Positions 34,721 to 47,012 are shown, numbered from the stretch's first letter. The stretch: 64,000 nucleotides of DNA from Ascaphus truei (GCA_036426205.1 CM071568.1:38286417-38350416); one strand, 5' to 3'. A program made the numbers and translations. The notes: generated by a model from the sequence alone, not told the origin.

Positions 34721-37700
34721 TGGCGGTAATCACAATAACATCAATGTTATCATTATTATGCTTTAAATATAGGAACATAAGAAATTTACATCACTTATCT
34801 GACACCAGAATCCATGATTTGAATCCCTCAAAAATTAACAACTCAATATCATTCAGCACCACATATAATTATTCTTAATCCATTATGATAATAACATACC
34901 AGTCCAAGATCTCTCTAGTGTCCACGTAATGGAGTGTACTTCAGATGTAGCAAGACTTACTGTTCTTAGTGCCGCAATTTTCACTGTTCCGGTGCAGCTC
35001 TCGCGGCCCTTAGATTAGTAAGTTGCCCAAGAGAAATAACTCTGTGGGGTTACATGCTCCTGAATGGGGCCCCACAGTGTTAGTCCTTTTGGGACATCTG
35101 CTGGGAATGAATACTGGTACTCACCTTTCAGATGAGCTCTGCTGCCAACGTTCCATTTGCAGCCTTGTCCCCATCAGCAGCCATTTCCCCACAGCCCTTC
35201 CTCATTGATGCCTTTAAATAGGTCTCTACAAGATGGGCAGGCTATATGGCCATATTTGGTCATCTACATCATCAACGGGGTTGGACAGGACACGTAACAC
35301 TGAAGGACATATATATCATCCAGGGGAAAAGAAAAACTGCCTGCATCTTATAGTACTTTCAGCGTTGCGGGGTCATGGCTGCAGACAGAGATATGGGGAC
35401 ACGGATGCAGATGGCTGCGCATCTCATCTAAAATGTAAGTGCTGATACTGTATTCTCTCCCATCAAGTGAAGGATTAACGTGGCTGGAGGTCCCATTATA
35501 AAGCATGGACCCCCGCAGCATTAGTCCTTCCGGCCGTAAACTTTACTATCCTTGTTGCCACAAACGAGCCACAATCGTGCCCCGGTTTTCAGGATTGCAG
35601 CCGCAACCATAAGTGCAGTAAGGCTTGCTACATCGGTATATAAAATCACTTATATATATATTCTTGATCTGTTTAGATAATGATATAGCAATCCAGGATC
35701 AGAGAAATAATGTATCCAGGTGGTAAGAACTTTGAATACAATACCATTTTGGCTTTCACTTTACCAGTAAGCTGCCAAACCGAGACCCGGCATTAAGGCA
35801 ACATATATCTAGATATCATAATCCTCATTGTCCAATGTATTGATCCAGATGAAGGGAACATTCAATAACTAAACATTATGTAGCACTGCATCAGAATATC
35901 TTATTTCCAGAAGCCTATTAAAGTTAAATCTCATAAGGCCCCAGTGAAATTTAATTAACTAATATTTTTTTAATATTTGGGAAGGCCTTTTAAATGTTAA
36001 TTAAATATATTTTAAATTTTTACAGACAAAAAATTATCAACTCACATATTCCATCACAGTCAACCAAAACCTAGGAAAGGTTATGCAAAACCAGAACCCA
36101 AACCCCAAATAATTTTAGAAGCAAAAAAAAAAAACATCTGGAAAAGTGAGCATCTAAAACAGTCCATAAATGTCTGTTTTTCTACGGGTTGTTTATGAAT
36201 CCTTCTTTTCACAGCGAGCACACTTAAAATTATATTTTTTATTGTTGGTTTCTTTTTCTTCTGTTTTTTTTGTGTGCAACACATTTTTTGTATTTTTATT
36301 CAAAAGACGCTCTAGTGTTTGTGATGGGGACAAGTGCTTCCTCGAGTCAATCTCATAGTTGGAAAGTGAAATAGCAATATATCAGCTTATTTTGCAACCT
36401 AGCAACAGTTTCAAGCATCTCATGCTCTAATTGCTTGCAGTACCAAAAGGAGGATTGTCTCCATCATGCCAAGTTACATTCAAGTGGTAGACAAGCTGCA
36501 GAGTGTTTTTGATAACCAATTAACATCTGGATTTCTAAATATCAAAGGTTTTACCTCTCATTACCAGAGAAAAAGTAAGATAATGTTTTCAAATACTGTA
36601 CATATCTGATCATGGTGGATCTCACTACCATGGCAATTACTGTGCATGTTCCTTAAATAATACAGTGTTGGGATGTAATTATTTCTAAAGTCATTATGAG
36701 CCCTGTCCAGATTATTCTTACATGCCCTGTTTAGTTGCTGGGTTGGGTACTATGGTCATTTCACTGCAACACTGTTCTCCGATTAAAGCACTTTACAGTT
36801 CTGGGTAACATAATGATTAGAAATGGTAACAATATAAACGATCAATCATGTACCTTAGTTTGTTTTTGTTTTGAACAATCTAAACTAAGTCATTTTGGAA
36901 ATATACTGTACATCGTTATGGTTGTGAAGGTTTGTTTGTTTCAGATGAAATATTATGGTTTGTAAATGGAAATGAACAATCTGTATTGTTAAACACATGT
37001 GCAATTTATTATAGGGGATGGCTATAGCTAATTTTTAGATCTACTCTTTGAATAAAGTACAGTATATCACATGATATCTATCCATATAACATCATGTCCA
37101 GAATATTATTATCACATGTAAAAAGTAGTGTATTTTCATGGGCTGACATTTCCATTAACTAGCCCCAGACTAGTTGCTTGTTATGTTCCTGCTGACCTTG
37201 CATCAAAGTAATATATAATAAAGACACTGACAAAACAACATTATGAACTATATCTAATATTTTGTAAGCAATAAATGAGAAACCTAATGCACTGTTAAAT
37301 TGCACTTTTAAAATTAATATAGTCCATTTTTGTAACAAGCGCTGTACATGTTTTCTACCTATTATATTGAAACAATTATTTATCTCTCAGATTTATCTCA
37401 CTAACCTTGAACTTATTCCTACAGTATATTAAATACATACATACGTATAATGAATGGAGTTACATTCATCCATATATTCATCATATTTAAAATTCCCTAT
37501 TCAAGTATATACTGTTTAATAAATTGATAAATTCAAATGTCATTCATTGGATGTGATTGGCCAGCCTCATCTGAAAATACCCCACACTATAATGCAAGCA
37601 GTCACTCACATGGAAACAGAGGGGGCGGGGAACTTTGATACAGTATGTTGAAGTTTGGAGATGGAGGATGAAATTGTCTCTCAAAAAATGTATTTATGGA

Positions 37701-38097
37701 AAAGAACGCATGTGCCACTTTTGTTTATTATTTTCTAGATTCAGATTTAAGTAAACCCAAATGGAAATAGATTATTATTAATTTTGAATAAACATAATTA
37801 GTTTGCTGTAATTTGTTAATGTATCTGTAGCTTCCATCTCTTCCTCACCAGAGAAAAACAAAAATGTTGATCTGAGAGGAAGATAAAAGTAAATACATGC
37901 AATGTAAAACATTTTCTTTAGTTTCTACTAATTTATTTTCTTATTCCATTTGCAGTTGATGTTGTTGCAATAGGTGTGATCCAAATGACTGCATAGCGAA
38001 TTTCAAAATAAATAAAAATGTATATGATTGTGTCAAGCACATTATCAGGATTAGAACTTGTTTCCCTCATTTTCTTCTACACAATAAGCTTCTGCAG
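34721..38097. other. AT-rich, no supported feature
   Basis: Short hairpin-like phrases occur (e.g. CTGTGGGGTTAC / GGGGCCCCACAG near 35045) and microsatellite-like TACAGTA runs, but no coding frame or recognisable repeat. Could be ordinary intergenic or intronic DNA. Confidence 0.4.
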
Positions 38098-39080
38098 TTT
38101 TTTTTAAACTATTTGTTTATTTGCAATTTTAATGGGATACTTAACAAATACAGAGGAAACCACGGGCAAAATAATTATACAATATAATATACAGTCAAAT
38201 AATATAAATACATACAGTACAAACATACTGTACATATCGAGAAATGATTGTTGTACCAGACATTCGAGGCGAACCACAAGTACTGATATTTAGTATACCA
38301 TACATACAGTATCAAATAAAGGGAAGACAGGAGATAGGATTAAAATGGATACAGGAGGGAGGGTGTGGGATGGGGAGGAGGGCTTAGTAAGCACTTGGTC
38401 GCTGATTCCATTTGGATTGGGTCTATCCAGCATCCCTCTGGAACATCCTCTATCCTAATAAAGTGGGAATTGTCCAGCCAGGAGGGGTCTACAGTATATC
38501 AGAGCCAAGTCTATATCTGGGCCCTGCCTGCCCTAGGGAACTTAACCACGGGTCTGATACTGGCGCATGTTTATTGAATTTATCCCTTAAGAAGTCTGTA
38601 TATTTTTCCATTACTGAAACATGCCAGGTCCTAGTTTTAATAGTACTCATGGATGGGGCTTGAATTTTTCCCCCATGCTGCTGCGATACAGCACCTTGCT
38701 GCTATACAGAACTTTGCTGCAGATAAGATATTAACCAAAATATTTGTTTCTAGAATGATACCATCACAGGGCATGACCACCAGATATGGGTTTGGGATCC
38801 ATTTTGGCTACATCCTCTAAAGCATGTGGAGGAGTGGGACATATATATGGCATGCAACCATCTTAAGAGCAGCTTGTACAAATTTTCTTTGATCATCGTA
38901 CAAATAAACTTGTAGCCGCTGCTTCCCATACTGGATATCTTGTCAGTCATCCTCCTCTAAGTGTTCTCCCAGTTTTTCCTCCCATTGACCATGGACTTTT
39001 TTCCCATTACTCCCTGCGCATATTAAAATGCTAGCTAGCGAGCCCTCATTTAAATATCTATTATTTGTAAACCTGTTTAG
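38098..39080 (-). pseudogene. L1-type LINE ORF2 C-terminal fragment with 3' poly(A)
   Basis: On the minus strand a frame at 38950-38750 contains CFRGCSQNGSQTHIWWSC, the C-x3-C-x7-H-x4-C motif that ends L1 ORF2, preceded by LLRWLHAIYMS. The tail runs through several stops to a T8 tract at 38098-38106 (poly(A) on the element strand). It is a different, older subfamily than the L1 at 0-8 kb: the cysteine-motif spacing is the same, but flanking residues differ. Confidence 0.7.
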
Positions 39081-39800
39081 GAGAGGGTAATTATGATTTA
39101 AATAGTATTGCATAATCAAATGCTTTATTTGGAAGTATCTAAATAGTTATGAAGAGAGTAGCTTTTTTTCTCTTGTCAAACATGAAATGTTTTTATGCTG
39201 GTAATTGATATCATTGTGAAGGTGAGGGGATAACCCGGCTCACTTATAAAGGTTAAGCTGTTTGGTTACCTCTGATCCATGTATTGGGGCTCAAGAGTGT
39301 TAGCTTTGAGCCTAATTGTTGTATAACCATATTGTAAAATTACGCGACAATAAATACTTAGTTTTTTTCCTTCCAGGAGTGCCAACAAGTAGAGATTGCT
39401 TGGCTATGAGTTTCAAGGGGGGGTAGCGGAGAAAGTGTTTTCAGAATGTGTCTAGGTGTCAGGGTCCAGAGTTGCTGGATACCTCATAAATTTACCCAGG
39501 AATCAGGTCGGATTCCCGAATAAATATAAGCACATTGTCCCGGCAAAATCTCCCCCTTGAAAACGCTTGAGTGACTCACCGCTATTATTCCCTGTTTCAG
39601 CACAGACGAGAAAGGTAAATGGGGTATAGGGATGTGAGGTGTCTCTGGAATGGTCAAGGGGTCCCTAGGTTAAGGGGGATACCCAGTTTATGCCCCAGGT
39701 CACCAAGAACCCAGTATAGGTGTTCTGTCATGCTCCAACCATAGATAAGGTTGTGAGGATTTTTAAAAGTCTAAGGGGTTCATGCAGTAATCCTATCCGT
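39081..39800. other. No recognised feature
   Basis: Mixed sequence with no reading frame or repeat copy identified. Confidence 0.4.
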
Positions 39801-39990
39801 ATTCAGTAACGGGCGAGAAAGTGGCGAGATTAAAAAAAAACGCCAGTTTTGGTGGCGGTTTTTTTTTCTCGCCGGTGGCGGGGCGAGAAGGCACTTTTCG
39901 CCAAAAAATCCAACTTTTTCAGCCACCCTGTATTCTAGTAGAGGCGAGTAGCTAAACGGAGCTATTCGCCTGGCGAGAATACCGTTTCGC
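39800..39990. repeat. Hairpin-rich DNA-element fragment
   Basis: GGCGAGATTAAAAAAAAACG pairs with CGGTTTTTTTTTCTCGCC (39825-39875). Flanks read GTATTCAGTAACGGGCGAG and GTATTCTAGTAGAGGCGAG, which may be element ends. Confidence 0.45.
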
Positions 39991-40084
39991 TGGTGGATCA
40001 GCCACGCAAGAAAAAGATGGCAAGTTGCTGCTCAGAGGCAGCGGATGAGTGGCGGATCGGCACTTAGAAAAAATTCTGGCCTTT

Positions 40085-40240
40085 TTCCTGGCTGGGATTG
40101 ATGCCGGGGGTCTCCGGAGCTGATACCATTAATATCAGCACCGGACCCCCCCGGCATGCATCCGAGGCAGGAAAAATGCATTTAAAGCCCACTTCATTAC
40201 CTTAGCGGTTAACCGCTAAGGCAATGAAGGGGTTAAAGAG
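40085..40240 (+). repeat. GGTCTCCGGAGCTGAT hairpin plus module P
   Basis: GATGCCGGGGGTCTCCGGAG pairs with CACCGGACCCCCCCGGCATG across a short loop (40097-40162). Module P follows at 40186-40237 with perfect TAGCGGTTAACCGCTA centre. Related pieces are at 12480-12530 and 18845-18910. Confidence 0.6.
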
Positions 40241-40328
40241 CCATGCCAGGTTTATTGTGGGTAGTGGGGTGGGTGAAGGGGGTATTTGGCCCTTGTTGTT
40301 TTTTAGGGCTTGCGGGGGGGTTGCGGGT

Positions 40329-40388
40329 GCACTTAACCCCTTCACGACCGTAGCAGTTAATACCGCTACGGTCATGAAGGGGTTAAGG
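40329..40388. repeat. Module P palindrome
   Basis: CTTAACCCCTTCACGACCGTAGC pairs with GCTACGGTCATGAAGGGGTTAAG; the arms differ from other copies but remain complementary to each other. Confidence 0.8.
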
Positions 40389-40439
40389 CCTCCCGCTACC
40401 CACCCGCAAGCCCTAAACAAACACCGTTGGGGCTAATAC

Positions 40440-41905
40440 CCCCTTCACCCACCCCCACTACCCACAATGGTTAATTGGGTTAATTGATATCTGAATGTAA
40501 TTGCAAGTATTGGGTTGTATGTGCTTTGTATTGGCTATGTATTTTGGGACAAGACAAGGATGTTGCTGGCGACGGACATCGTATTGATGAGGTCAGTAGT
40601 ACTATTTATTATTTTTAATATGCAGGTTAATGTTTTTATAATGGGCAATTAATCTATTATCCATATCTGGATAATAGTATTTTGCACATTATTGTACTGT
40701 AGGTGTTGGGGGGGGGTGGTGTATGTATGAATGTATAGGCCAGGTTTATTTTTTTTAATCAGGGTTTGTTCGTGGTTCTGCGTGGGACCTCTGGAGACCA
40801 CCTGTTGTTTCCTCGTGATCACACGGGTATCAGGCTGGTGATTCCACGGGTGGCACATGCGGGGATGTAAGCGGTGGCCTCACATCTGTGGGGGACCGCC
40901 GACCCGTAGTCTGCGGGGATGAAGCTGTTGTGGTCCACTTCGTGGGGGCACCGCCGACACCGTGGAGGTGCGGGGATGATGATGTGTGTGGTCCCACTTA
41001 TGTGGGGGCACCGGGACCGTAGTGAGCACTCGTGCGTTCCCAGACCCCGTGGGTAACCACCGTTGCCCCGCCGACACCGGTGGGTCTGACCCGGGGTCCA
41101 GACATCCTTGGGCCTTCTGTGGGGACCCAATTGTGGCCCATGGTGACACCTGGGGGCCATGGTGCTGGCGGGAACCACCCAGCAGGCCTCCAGAACCTGT
41201 TTAAAAAGGGCTGCTTGGTACCCTCTAGGCTATCCCGGTGCCCCGCCAGCCCACCGGGACTCGCGTGGGGCTGCGTATGAACCCTGTATGTATAAGAATA
41301 AATCATGTATTATGTGGGGGCACAGGGGGTGGGTAATGTATTTAATAAATAGAATGATGTTTAAGTGGGTCACTGTATTGTTTTTATTGTGGGGTACTGG
41401 GGGTGAGGGGGGGTGTTCCCCAACGGTATGTGGGGTAGGGCCTCCCTTGTGTGGTAATGGGTGAGGGTGGTGGGTTAGGCTCACGGGGGGGGGGTTAATG
41501 TGGGGGGAGGTTATGTAGGCATCCTGATGGTGGGTGAGGGTGGTTAAACCTTAATGACTGTAGCGGGTTAATAACCGTATGGTGATTAAGGGGTTAGGGG
41601 ACATTACTTGTATGTTTTAATTTTGTCTCTGTTTTGCAGCAGCGGAGGGGCCATGTGCAGGTGGGTAGTGGGGTAGTGGGTGTGGGTGTGGTTATTTACA
41701 CGGGATCCCCCCCCTCCCTCCCCACATTTACATACAGTACACTGACACTCAACGAAACAAAAACAGGCAGGGAGATTTAACCGACACAATAGGGGGAGGG
41801 GAGGATTTTTACATAGATTACAGTCAAGGCAGGAGTAAGTTAACACAACAATAGGGGGAGGGGGTCTTACACAGATTACAGTCAAGGCTGGGAGGTTTAA
41901 CACAC
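40440..41905 (+). repeat. Composite hairpin repeat, plus orientation, partial and indel-rich
   Basis: Exon-like box (40560-40595), module S (40636-40690), GC-rich block (40770-41270), module P (41545-41600), TTTTGCAGCAGCGG (41633) and degenerate CAGGGAG boxes up to 41905. Same order as 24880-26350, without the MITE and without segment X. Confidence 0.7.
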
Positions 41906-41949
41906 ACATTAAAAATATGTATTAATGATTTTATAGTTTATTCTGCCTA

Positions 41950-43255
41950 TCACTGTGCATTAGCGGCTATAAGCTATGGTAATGAAGCAGCATTTCTGTA
42001 TTTTAATAATATTGTGCAGGAGCAGGGGGTCCCCTGAGCATTAATTTCTGGCTCAGGGAACCCCTGCTCACTTTACAATATTATTAAAAATACAGAAATG
42101 CTGCCTCATTACCATAGCACATAGCCGCAAGGTAAAGAACGATTTTTATTGATGTGTGTGTTTTATTCATACTGTAGATGTGCAGAGGGTCTCCGAGCAG
42201 AAACATTTTGGGTTTGGTCCAGGGACCCCTGCTTCCCGAGATACAGGCCCCTTTAGGGGGTGCCGGTATCCCTCTGCTTTGTTTACATGCCGCGGTCACG
42301 TGATCGGGACTTGAAATGCGAGGGATACTGGCACCTCATAAAGGGGGCTGTATCTCGGGGAGCAGGGGGTCCCCGGACCTGAAAACCAACGCGGTTCAGC
42401 TCTGGAGACCCCCTGCACTCCTACACTTGAATAAAAATGTATTTTAAATGTATTTATTATATTCATATTTATTTATTTAGATTTTTTTCTTTTTTTTGGG
42501 GCGGCTGCTGTGTGTGAGTTTTTTTATTGTGGGTAGCGGGGGTGGGTGAGGGGGTATTAGCCCCAACGTGGTTGTTTGCTTGCGGGGGGTAGGGGAGGGG
42601 GTGAACCCCTTCATGACCGTAGCGGTATTAACAATGCTACGGTTGTGAAGGGGTTAAGTGCACCCGCAACCCCCCGCAAGTCCTAAACTCACACAAGGGC
42701 CAAATACCCCCTTCACACCACCCCGCTACCCACAAAAAAGGGGCACTGGGTTGGTTAACCCCTTCATTGCCTTAGCGGCTATCAGCTATGGTAATGAAAG
42801 CAGCATTTCTGTATTTTAATTTGTGCAGGAGCAGGGGCTCCCTTGAGCATTAATTTCTGGCTCAGGGAACCCCGCTCACTGGACAATATTATAAAATACA
42901 GAAATGCTGCTTCGTTACCATAGCACATAGCCGCTAAGGTAAGGAACGGGTGTTTATTATATATGTGTTTTATTTATACTGTACATTGTGCAGAGGGTTC
43001 CGGAGCAGAAACGTTTTGTTTAGGTACGGGACCCAACCCCTGCTTCCCGAGATACAGGCCCCTTTAGGGGGTGCCGGTATCCCTCTGCTTTGTTTACATG
43101 CCGCGGTCACGTAATCGGGACCTTTAAATGCAGAGGGATACCGGCACCTCATAAAGGGGGCTGTATCTCGGGAATCAGGGGGTCCCCGGACCTGAAACCA
43201 ACGCGGTTCAGCTCCGGCGACCCCCTGCACATCTACACTATGAATAAAAATGTAT
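41950..43255. repeat. Duplicated pair of long hairpins
   Basis: Unit 1 (41955-42435) and unit 2 (42785-43255) each contain hairpin Q (GCAGCATTTCTGTATTTTAA ... complement; about 41976-42110 and 42796-42915) and hairpin R, which folds GAGATACAGGCCCCTTTAGG against its near-complement over about 240 bp (42178-42420 and 42985-43235). Between the units lies a composite-repeat piece with module P at 42602-42657. Confidence 0.7.
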
Positions 43256-43464
43256 TTTAAATAATTTTTAATGTGCCGATGTTTGCGCAGAGAGAGCAGC
43301 GGTTCTCTTTCTGCTGCAAACACATCTCGCCAGGGGACGGCCTATAGTATCATTGATGTGCATATACAGTACTGTATGTGTATGTTAGGGGTTATAGGGG
43401 TTGTTGTTATACAGTATATACTGTATATATACAGTATATACTGCATTACAATTCATGAATTTCT

Positions 43465-43665
43465 CGGCTTCAAAGACAACAGCTCGCAAACGGCCCCATG
43501 CGTTTTTACACGGCATTGCAGTATTGCAGGCAGCGGGAATAAAATGCTTAAATCACAGCCGCGAAAATAACGCAATACACCCCGGGAGAAAACGACACAA
43601 AACCGCACATCACCGGGATATTCTGAAATTCGCTAGCCAAGTAAGAATAAAGTTGGTCGCCACTG
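43465..43665 (+). repeat. 200-bp repeat, second copy
   Basis: Nearly identical to 27181-27395; ends GTTGGTCGCCACTG followed by TA. Upstream TACTGCATTACAATTCATGAATTT is shared with the middle of the element at 60371-60753. Its right end overlaps the 3' end of the forkhead frame. Confidence 0.7.
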
Positions 43666-44014
43666 TAATTGTATCGATCACATACTGTACAGCAATCGAG
43701 CAAGCCTTAAATGGATTAAACCCGACCTGTCTCTTTTTGAAGTCGCCATGATCAAAAGCAAAAGCTGGGAGCACTGACCAATAACATCTGGTACTTCCCA
43801 GAGGAGGGGCTGTGCGAAAAAAGCAATCATTCATAGTTAAAGATTGCCATATCGAATTCTTCCACTCACGTTGATTTGGTGAAAAGAAATCATATTTGTC
43901 AATGATGTAGCCATATATCTCTGCTAAAGTAGCCAGCTTATCTGCTTCAGCATTAATTGCAGAAAAAATTAAATATGCATAACTGAAGTCTGGCCTAGTA
44001 TAAGTACTTGACAT
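43610..44014 (-). pseudogene. Divergent forkhead-domain (Fox) reading frame
   Basis: Intronless frame of 134 codons from ATG 44014. Residues 7-95 follow the forkhead fold: RPDFSYAYLI helix 1, TLAEIYGYIIDKYDFF helix 2, W51KNSI and NDCF helix 3, then CYWSVLP and FDHGDFKKR of the wing region. Fox proteins are DNA-binding transcription factors. The usual recognition-helix core NSIRHNLS reads NSIWQSLT, so the conserved Arg and the base-contacting His are replaced by Trp and Gln. The last 20 or so residues (from codon 115) are encoded by the adjacent repeat, so the original C terminus is lost. A stop codon lies 30 bp upstream of the ATG in frame. It may be a retrocopy, a dead Fox gene or a fast-evolving small one; no subfamily is claimed. 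I mark it pseudogene because of the lost residues and the repeat-derived tail. Confidence 0.75.
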
Positions 44015-44041
44015 GATGTTCAGTGTATGTCCATTCAGCAA

Positions 44042-44458
44042 TTAAGCAGGCATAGCAATGTAGAATAATGTCCACAACATTCTGTTTTGAGATTTTAATT
44101 ATGAAACGCCTACTTTTGAAACGTCTTCAGGTCAATTTACAATGGATCACTGTAGTGGACACTCTTTTTATCTGGTTTTAAAACACCTGCACATTGACTA
44201 CCCACTATCCACTGTATAGTCTATGCAAAGGGATTCACTTTTGGATCTGGCGGATAATCGCAGAACTGTACCCAAACAAAATCAGAATCCAGGTAATCAA
44301 GGAAATCAACAACGGTAAATAGATTTTGGATTGACAGCTTTCACGGAAGATTAATGAGTGAATGCCACTTGGAATATAGAATATAGCAGACTTTACTAAA
44401 ACTGCTCCAAGTAATGATCGGATAATGGCCGCTGTATCTGTATTTGTGTGTATGCATA
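44042..44458. other. No recognised feature
   Basis: Sequence upstream of the forkhead frame; I see no clear promoter, exon or repeat. Confidence 0.4.
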
Positions 44459-45229
44459 TGTAGCACTTTGCTCACCACAAACAAAGCAGGACCCCAGTAC
44501 TGAGGTGGGATTTGGTTTAAATGCCACCCACAGCCACAGGGGCATGTCGGGAGTGTGGCTGGATAGGCAGTCGGGTCAGGATTAGGGAGAGTAGAACGTT
44601 TAGGTACTTGCCGTGGTCTGGTGTAGGAGCTGGTAGAACGGTCAGTGTCTATTTAGCCGTGGTCAGGGGTTGGAGCTAGTAGAAGCGTAGAGGTCCGTAA
44701 GCCATGGTCTGGATTGGAGAAATGCGGAAGGTCAGAGGTAAGCCGGGTCGGTAAGCCAGAAGTTCGGCGTCCAAAGTAATAGTCGGGTCGGTACACAGGA
44801 GGTCAATCTGAAGCTAGGAGACAAGGAAAGGCAAGGCAGGACAAGGAACCAGGAAGTGGGAGAACAGCACTACCTGGAACTAGGCTCAGCCAAGTGCAAG
44901 TGGCACAGCTGTGCATATATGGGAGAGCATGACCAATAAGAGAGGGGGGCGGAGTAGAGGCGTGGCCTCCACGGAGGCACAGATAGGAGGAGAAACACAG
45001 GAGACAGGTGGGCATGATAAAAAAAGTTGACACGCAGCTTGGGAGCAGTGCACACGAGTCACGTGCACACCGCACAACGCTGATGTGTGTCGCAAGTGGG
45101 GGGGGAGGAGCCAGGCTTTGTGACATCTAGAAAGCTCCTGCGGGAGCGCTGTAAGAACAGCGGGGTTGCACGAGACATCAGGTACGGAGGGAGTGCGCCG
45201 CGGGGGACGCGCCCCTTAATTCCTTACAG
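44459..45229 (-). mobile_element. Probable solo LTR
   Basis: On the minus strand begins TGTAAGGAATTAAGGGGCGC and ends AAAGTGCTACA, about 770 bp. Flanks GCATA and GTATA match at four of five bases. The interior has the CGACCCGGCTTACC / pyrimidine-rich style of amphibian LTRs. No internal coding sequence on either side. Confidence 0.5.
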
Positions 45230-45314
45230 TATACATATATAGAGGGATCGACAAATGCACTCACCCACTCGCCTGGGGCGAGTGCATTTTGCCCTCTGTT
45301 GAGTCTTATCTCTG

Positions 45315-45455
45315 CCTCAAACTCCAGTGTCTCCCCTTGCAACTCATGTGAAAATGGCTGCGTGGTGTCGAATGATGCCACGTTGCCATGACAACGGGAC
45401 GCTACATGACATCACAGCCATTTTCACATGAGTTGCACAGGGAGTTTGAGGGAGA
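45315..45455. repeat. Palindromic MITE-like sequence
   Basis: CAACTCATGTGAAAATGGCTG (45340-45360) pairs with CAGCCATTTTCACATGAGTTG (45412-45433), and outer parts CAAACTCC / GGAGTTTG also pair. Confidence 0.7.
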
Positions 45456-45579
45456 GACCCAGGAGAATGCCGGCAGATGCTGCACCACACCTCAGAACCC
45501 TGCCACTGGTAAAACTCACCAGTGGGTAAAGTGAGGGGGTGAGAGAAGGAGGGGGATACAAGAAGACAAAAAAAGAGGG

Positions 45580-46882
45580 AAATAGTGCAAGAGACACTTC
45601 TATGGTGTAATAAAATCTTTTAATAGCTTTAAATTAAAGAGTAAAAAATGCACACACAATTTTAATGTGTCCAGTCGCAGGGGTAAAGTGCAAGGTCTAG
45701 TTCAGCCTGGTCTCTCTGGTGTATCAGTACAGCAGTCGATACCTGGTTGATTCTCTCCACTCGCGGGGTACTAGCCAGTGCATCAGCGTCAGGAAGCACC
45801 CTCCGTCTTGTTCCTGGAGTCTGGGGATGATGACTTCAGTCTCCCATCCGCCATCAACCATGTCTTACTGCTCAGTGAAGCCTGCCCACTTGCTCTACAT
45901 GTTTCGTGGGTGTTCCTCCCACTTCTTCAGGATGATTGCTGATAGCGTGTCAAATCACCGCTTTTACTTAAATAGTGTAATTGTTGTCATGTTAACCACA
46001 TGATTGCAACTTGGTATAGTAACACTAGATGCATAAGTCAGATTTAACCCTTTCATCACAGCTTTGCTGCACACATACTGTAACAGAATGGGTGGCTTAT
46101 AAGAATATAAAGCCTGACTGACTGATCTAATAGAATATGATGCATAACTAAGAATAATTAAAAATAAGAATAAAATTAATTAAACATGTGGATCATGTGT
46201 GGAATAAACAATGGGATAATAGAATAATATAATAGATTCATGGATAGACTTTAAAATTGATGCAATCACCCTCAATACAGTATATAAAAAAGCTCCCGTA
46301 TATTTTATATTATTTTTTTATGATTGATTGCTGAACAGACTACAAGCAGTAATTAATATCACCATGCGGATTATATATACAATATTTGTACATTTCATGT
46401 GAACGTAAAACTCATTAAATAATAAATATCATTTAAAATATAAACATCAGCGGAGTGTCTAAAACAACAGCACATTAAATGATAAAGGCATCTAAATCTA
46501 TGTCCAAGTTCACACCATGGGGGTTGGGGGGAGGTAGCATGTTAAGAGAGTGTAACTCTCCCACTGTCTCAATCTCCAAAATGTGTCTCCACCTCTTACG
46601 TCCTGGAAAAAAATCTCAACTCCCATTGCAGATATTGTGATATTTGGCAACATTTTTTGAAATACCATGATTATGGAAACCTAATTATTTAGTCTAATAT
46701 TTCTATAATGCTCTAGAAATCGTGTTTTCAGATTTATTTTAGCATAGCCGAAATATTGCTTATCGCAAGGGCATTGAAGTACATAGATAACATAATATAA
46801 GTTGCAATTAATACAATTAATATCATTTTCAATTGAAAATGATGGTCCATTCTTGTTGATATATACACAACACATATATACA

Positions 46883-46905
<23 letters not shown>
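45580..46905 (-). pseudogene. Penelope-like element: GIY-YIG endonuclease and 3' tail, decayed
   Basis: Minus-strand frame near 46905-46681 contains YVIYVLQCPCDKQYFGYAK followed by RFLEHYRNI, the GIY-YIG core and its conserved Arg and Glu as found at the end of Penelope-like element proteins. Shifted frames continue to about 46480 with ILEIETVGELHSLN and GVNLDIDLDAFI, matching the family's C-terminal region. The reverse transcriptase is missing: the 5' end is cut at the (AT)n tract. The 3' non-coding tail reaches about 45580 and carries a hammerhead motif, a known property of this class. Confidence 0.65.
45886..45940 (-). ncRNA. Hammerhead ribozyme motif in the Penelope-like tail
   Basis: Minus strand: CTGAAGA (45930-45924, matching C3-U4-G5-A6-N7-G8-A9), stem II GTGGG-AGGAACA-CCCAC (5 bp), then GAAA (45905-45902) and ACATGTA giving a 2-bp stem III and H17 = A. 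All core positions are intact. Stem I next to the core retains only about two pairs, so activity may be lost. Confidence 0.6.

Positions 46906-46918
<13 letters not shown>
46866..46918. repeat. (AT)n microsatellite
   Basis: Pure AT dinucleotide run at the 5' break of the Penelope-like copy. Confidence 0.9.
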
Positions 46919-46937
46919 GGCATCTGGGCGTCATGAT

Positions 46938-47012
46938 GTCATGTTGTCATAGCAATGCGACGTCACATGACCCTGCAGCGTCATTTGACGCCGCATTGCC
47001 ATGGCGACACGT
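46938..47012. repeat. Palindrome GCAATGCGACGTCA / TGACGCCGCATTGC
   Basis: Imperfect inverted repeat of about 70 bp containing TGACGTCA-like sequences; similar in style to 45315-45455. Confidence 0.6.
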
